Assembly: GCA_031263195.1 (NCBI GenBank) | Contig: JAISGD010000024.1 | Coordinates: forward strand, 62,001-126,000 | DNA: 64,000 nucleotides | Direction: 5' to 3' | From: Campylobacteraceae bacterium | Lineage (GTDB): Bacteria > Campylobacterota > Campylobacteria > Campylobacterales > Campylobacteraceae | Shown: one piece after another, positions 63,539 to 64,000 of the stretch | Layout: each line of letters starts with the position of its first letter | Numbering within the stretch: the first letter of the stretch is position 1 | Notes under the pieces: model-generated | What the model was told of the DNA's origin: nothing | Databases searched by the model: none | What the model saw: the letters and a program-made list of their open reading frames with translations, nothing else | Made by a program: the position numbers and the translations under genes

Positions 63539-64000
63539 TGCAAGAAAATATATCGCTTATATCACTCGAAAGCTTAAATCTTTTTACTCTAATGCCGATG
63601 ATAATTTTGTGCGTAGGCGCACTTTTTATAATATGCGTCGATATATTTAAAAAGGGGTTAGCGCGCGGTTTTTATGCAGCCTTGACGTCATTTTTTTTGA
63701 TAGGCGCTTTTATTTTTATTTTGACACTCGGTAATCAAGATGAGGTTGGTTTTTTTGATATGATATTGATAGACGGCATGTCAAAACTATCGCAAATAGC
63801 TATACTCGCCATATCTTTACTGTTTACGCAACTAATGCTTTGCAAAAGAGAGTTCGCGGAGCACAAGTTCGCGGAATATTTCGCTTTACTGCTGTTTATG
63901 ACGGCCGGATTTGCGTTTATGGTATCTACGACAAATCTTATACTTATGTTTATAGGACTTGAAACGGCATCTTTGTCATTATACACGATGATAGCGATGC
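63538..64000 (+). CDS. nuoN: NADH-quinone oxidoreductase subunit N, truncated by the window edge
   Basis: ATG at 63538 open to window end (MQENISLISLESLNLFTLMPMIILCVGALF...NLILMFIGLETASLSLYTMIAM). Confidence 0.92.
   Translation, partial: MQENISLISLESLNLFTLMPMIILCVGALFIICVDIFKKGLARGFYAALTSFFLIGAFIFILTLGNQDEVGFFDMILIDGMSKLSQIAILAISLLFTQLMLCKREFAEHKFAEYFALLLFMTAGFAFMVSTTNLILMFIGLETASLSLYTMIAM

Overview
64 kb chromosomal window from a Campylobacterota (epsilonproteobacterial) genome. The lineage is inferred from the nuo operon lacking canonical nuoE/nuoF, the Hcp/Sel1 proteins, and the gene content. Main blocks: (1) ~1.3-7.2 kb, a GC-richer organosulfur cluster (SfnB/DszC-like flavin monooxygenase, metQ-metN-metI-like ABC transporter, DszA/NtaA-like monooxygenase) embedded in repeat-rich non-coding DNA; (2) 8.3-14.5 kb, DMT exporter, polar amino-acid ABC transporter with two tandem binding proteins, an MmcQ/YjbR gene next to a decayed VOC gene, and an acetate transporter whose Shine-Dalgarno lies in an 11-bp hairpin arm; (3) 14.9-28 kb, housekeeping genes (hisIE, SPFH protein, ilvE, bcp, queH, fabZ, lpxA, clpX, mreBC, carB, YrdC-like); (4) 28-35.6 kb, Sel1-AAA-Sel1 operon, fadD/fadL-like pair, nfo; (5) tRNA-Glu, eptA-like, and a tRNA cluster Leu-Arg-Arg-His-Pro; (6) 38.4-51 kb, thiG, terC, purN, nnrD/E, lipoproteins, NikK/NikL-like pair, comM, L,D-transpeptidase, small membrane paralogs, GLUG-repeat lipoprotein; (7) 51.4-64 kb, nuoA-N in which nuoE/nuoF are replaced by one 354-aa fusion protein. 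Two short repeat families stand out: the palindrome TACATGTA (20 exact copies counted by eye, confined to certain regions) and a MITE-like 'CATTGCGAG...GCAATCC' palindrome with apparent compensatory changes in its stem. No CRISPR array, transposase, integrase or rRNA was seen. Product names come from reading the translations, with no database search.
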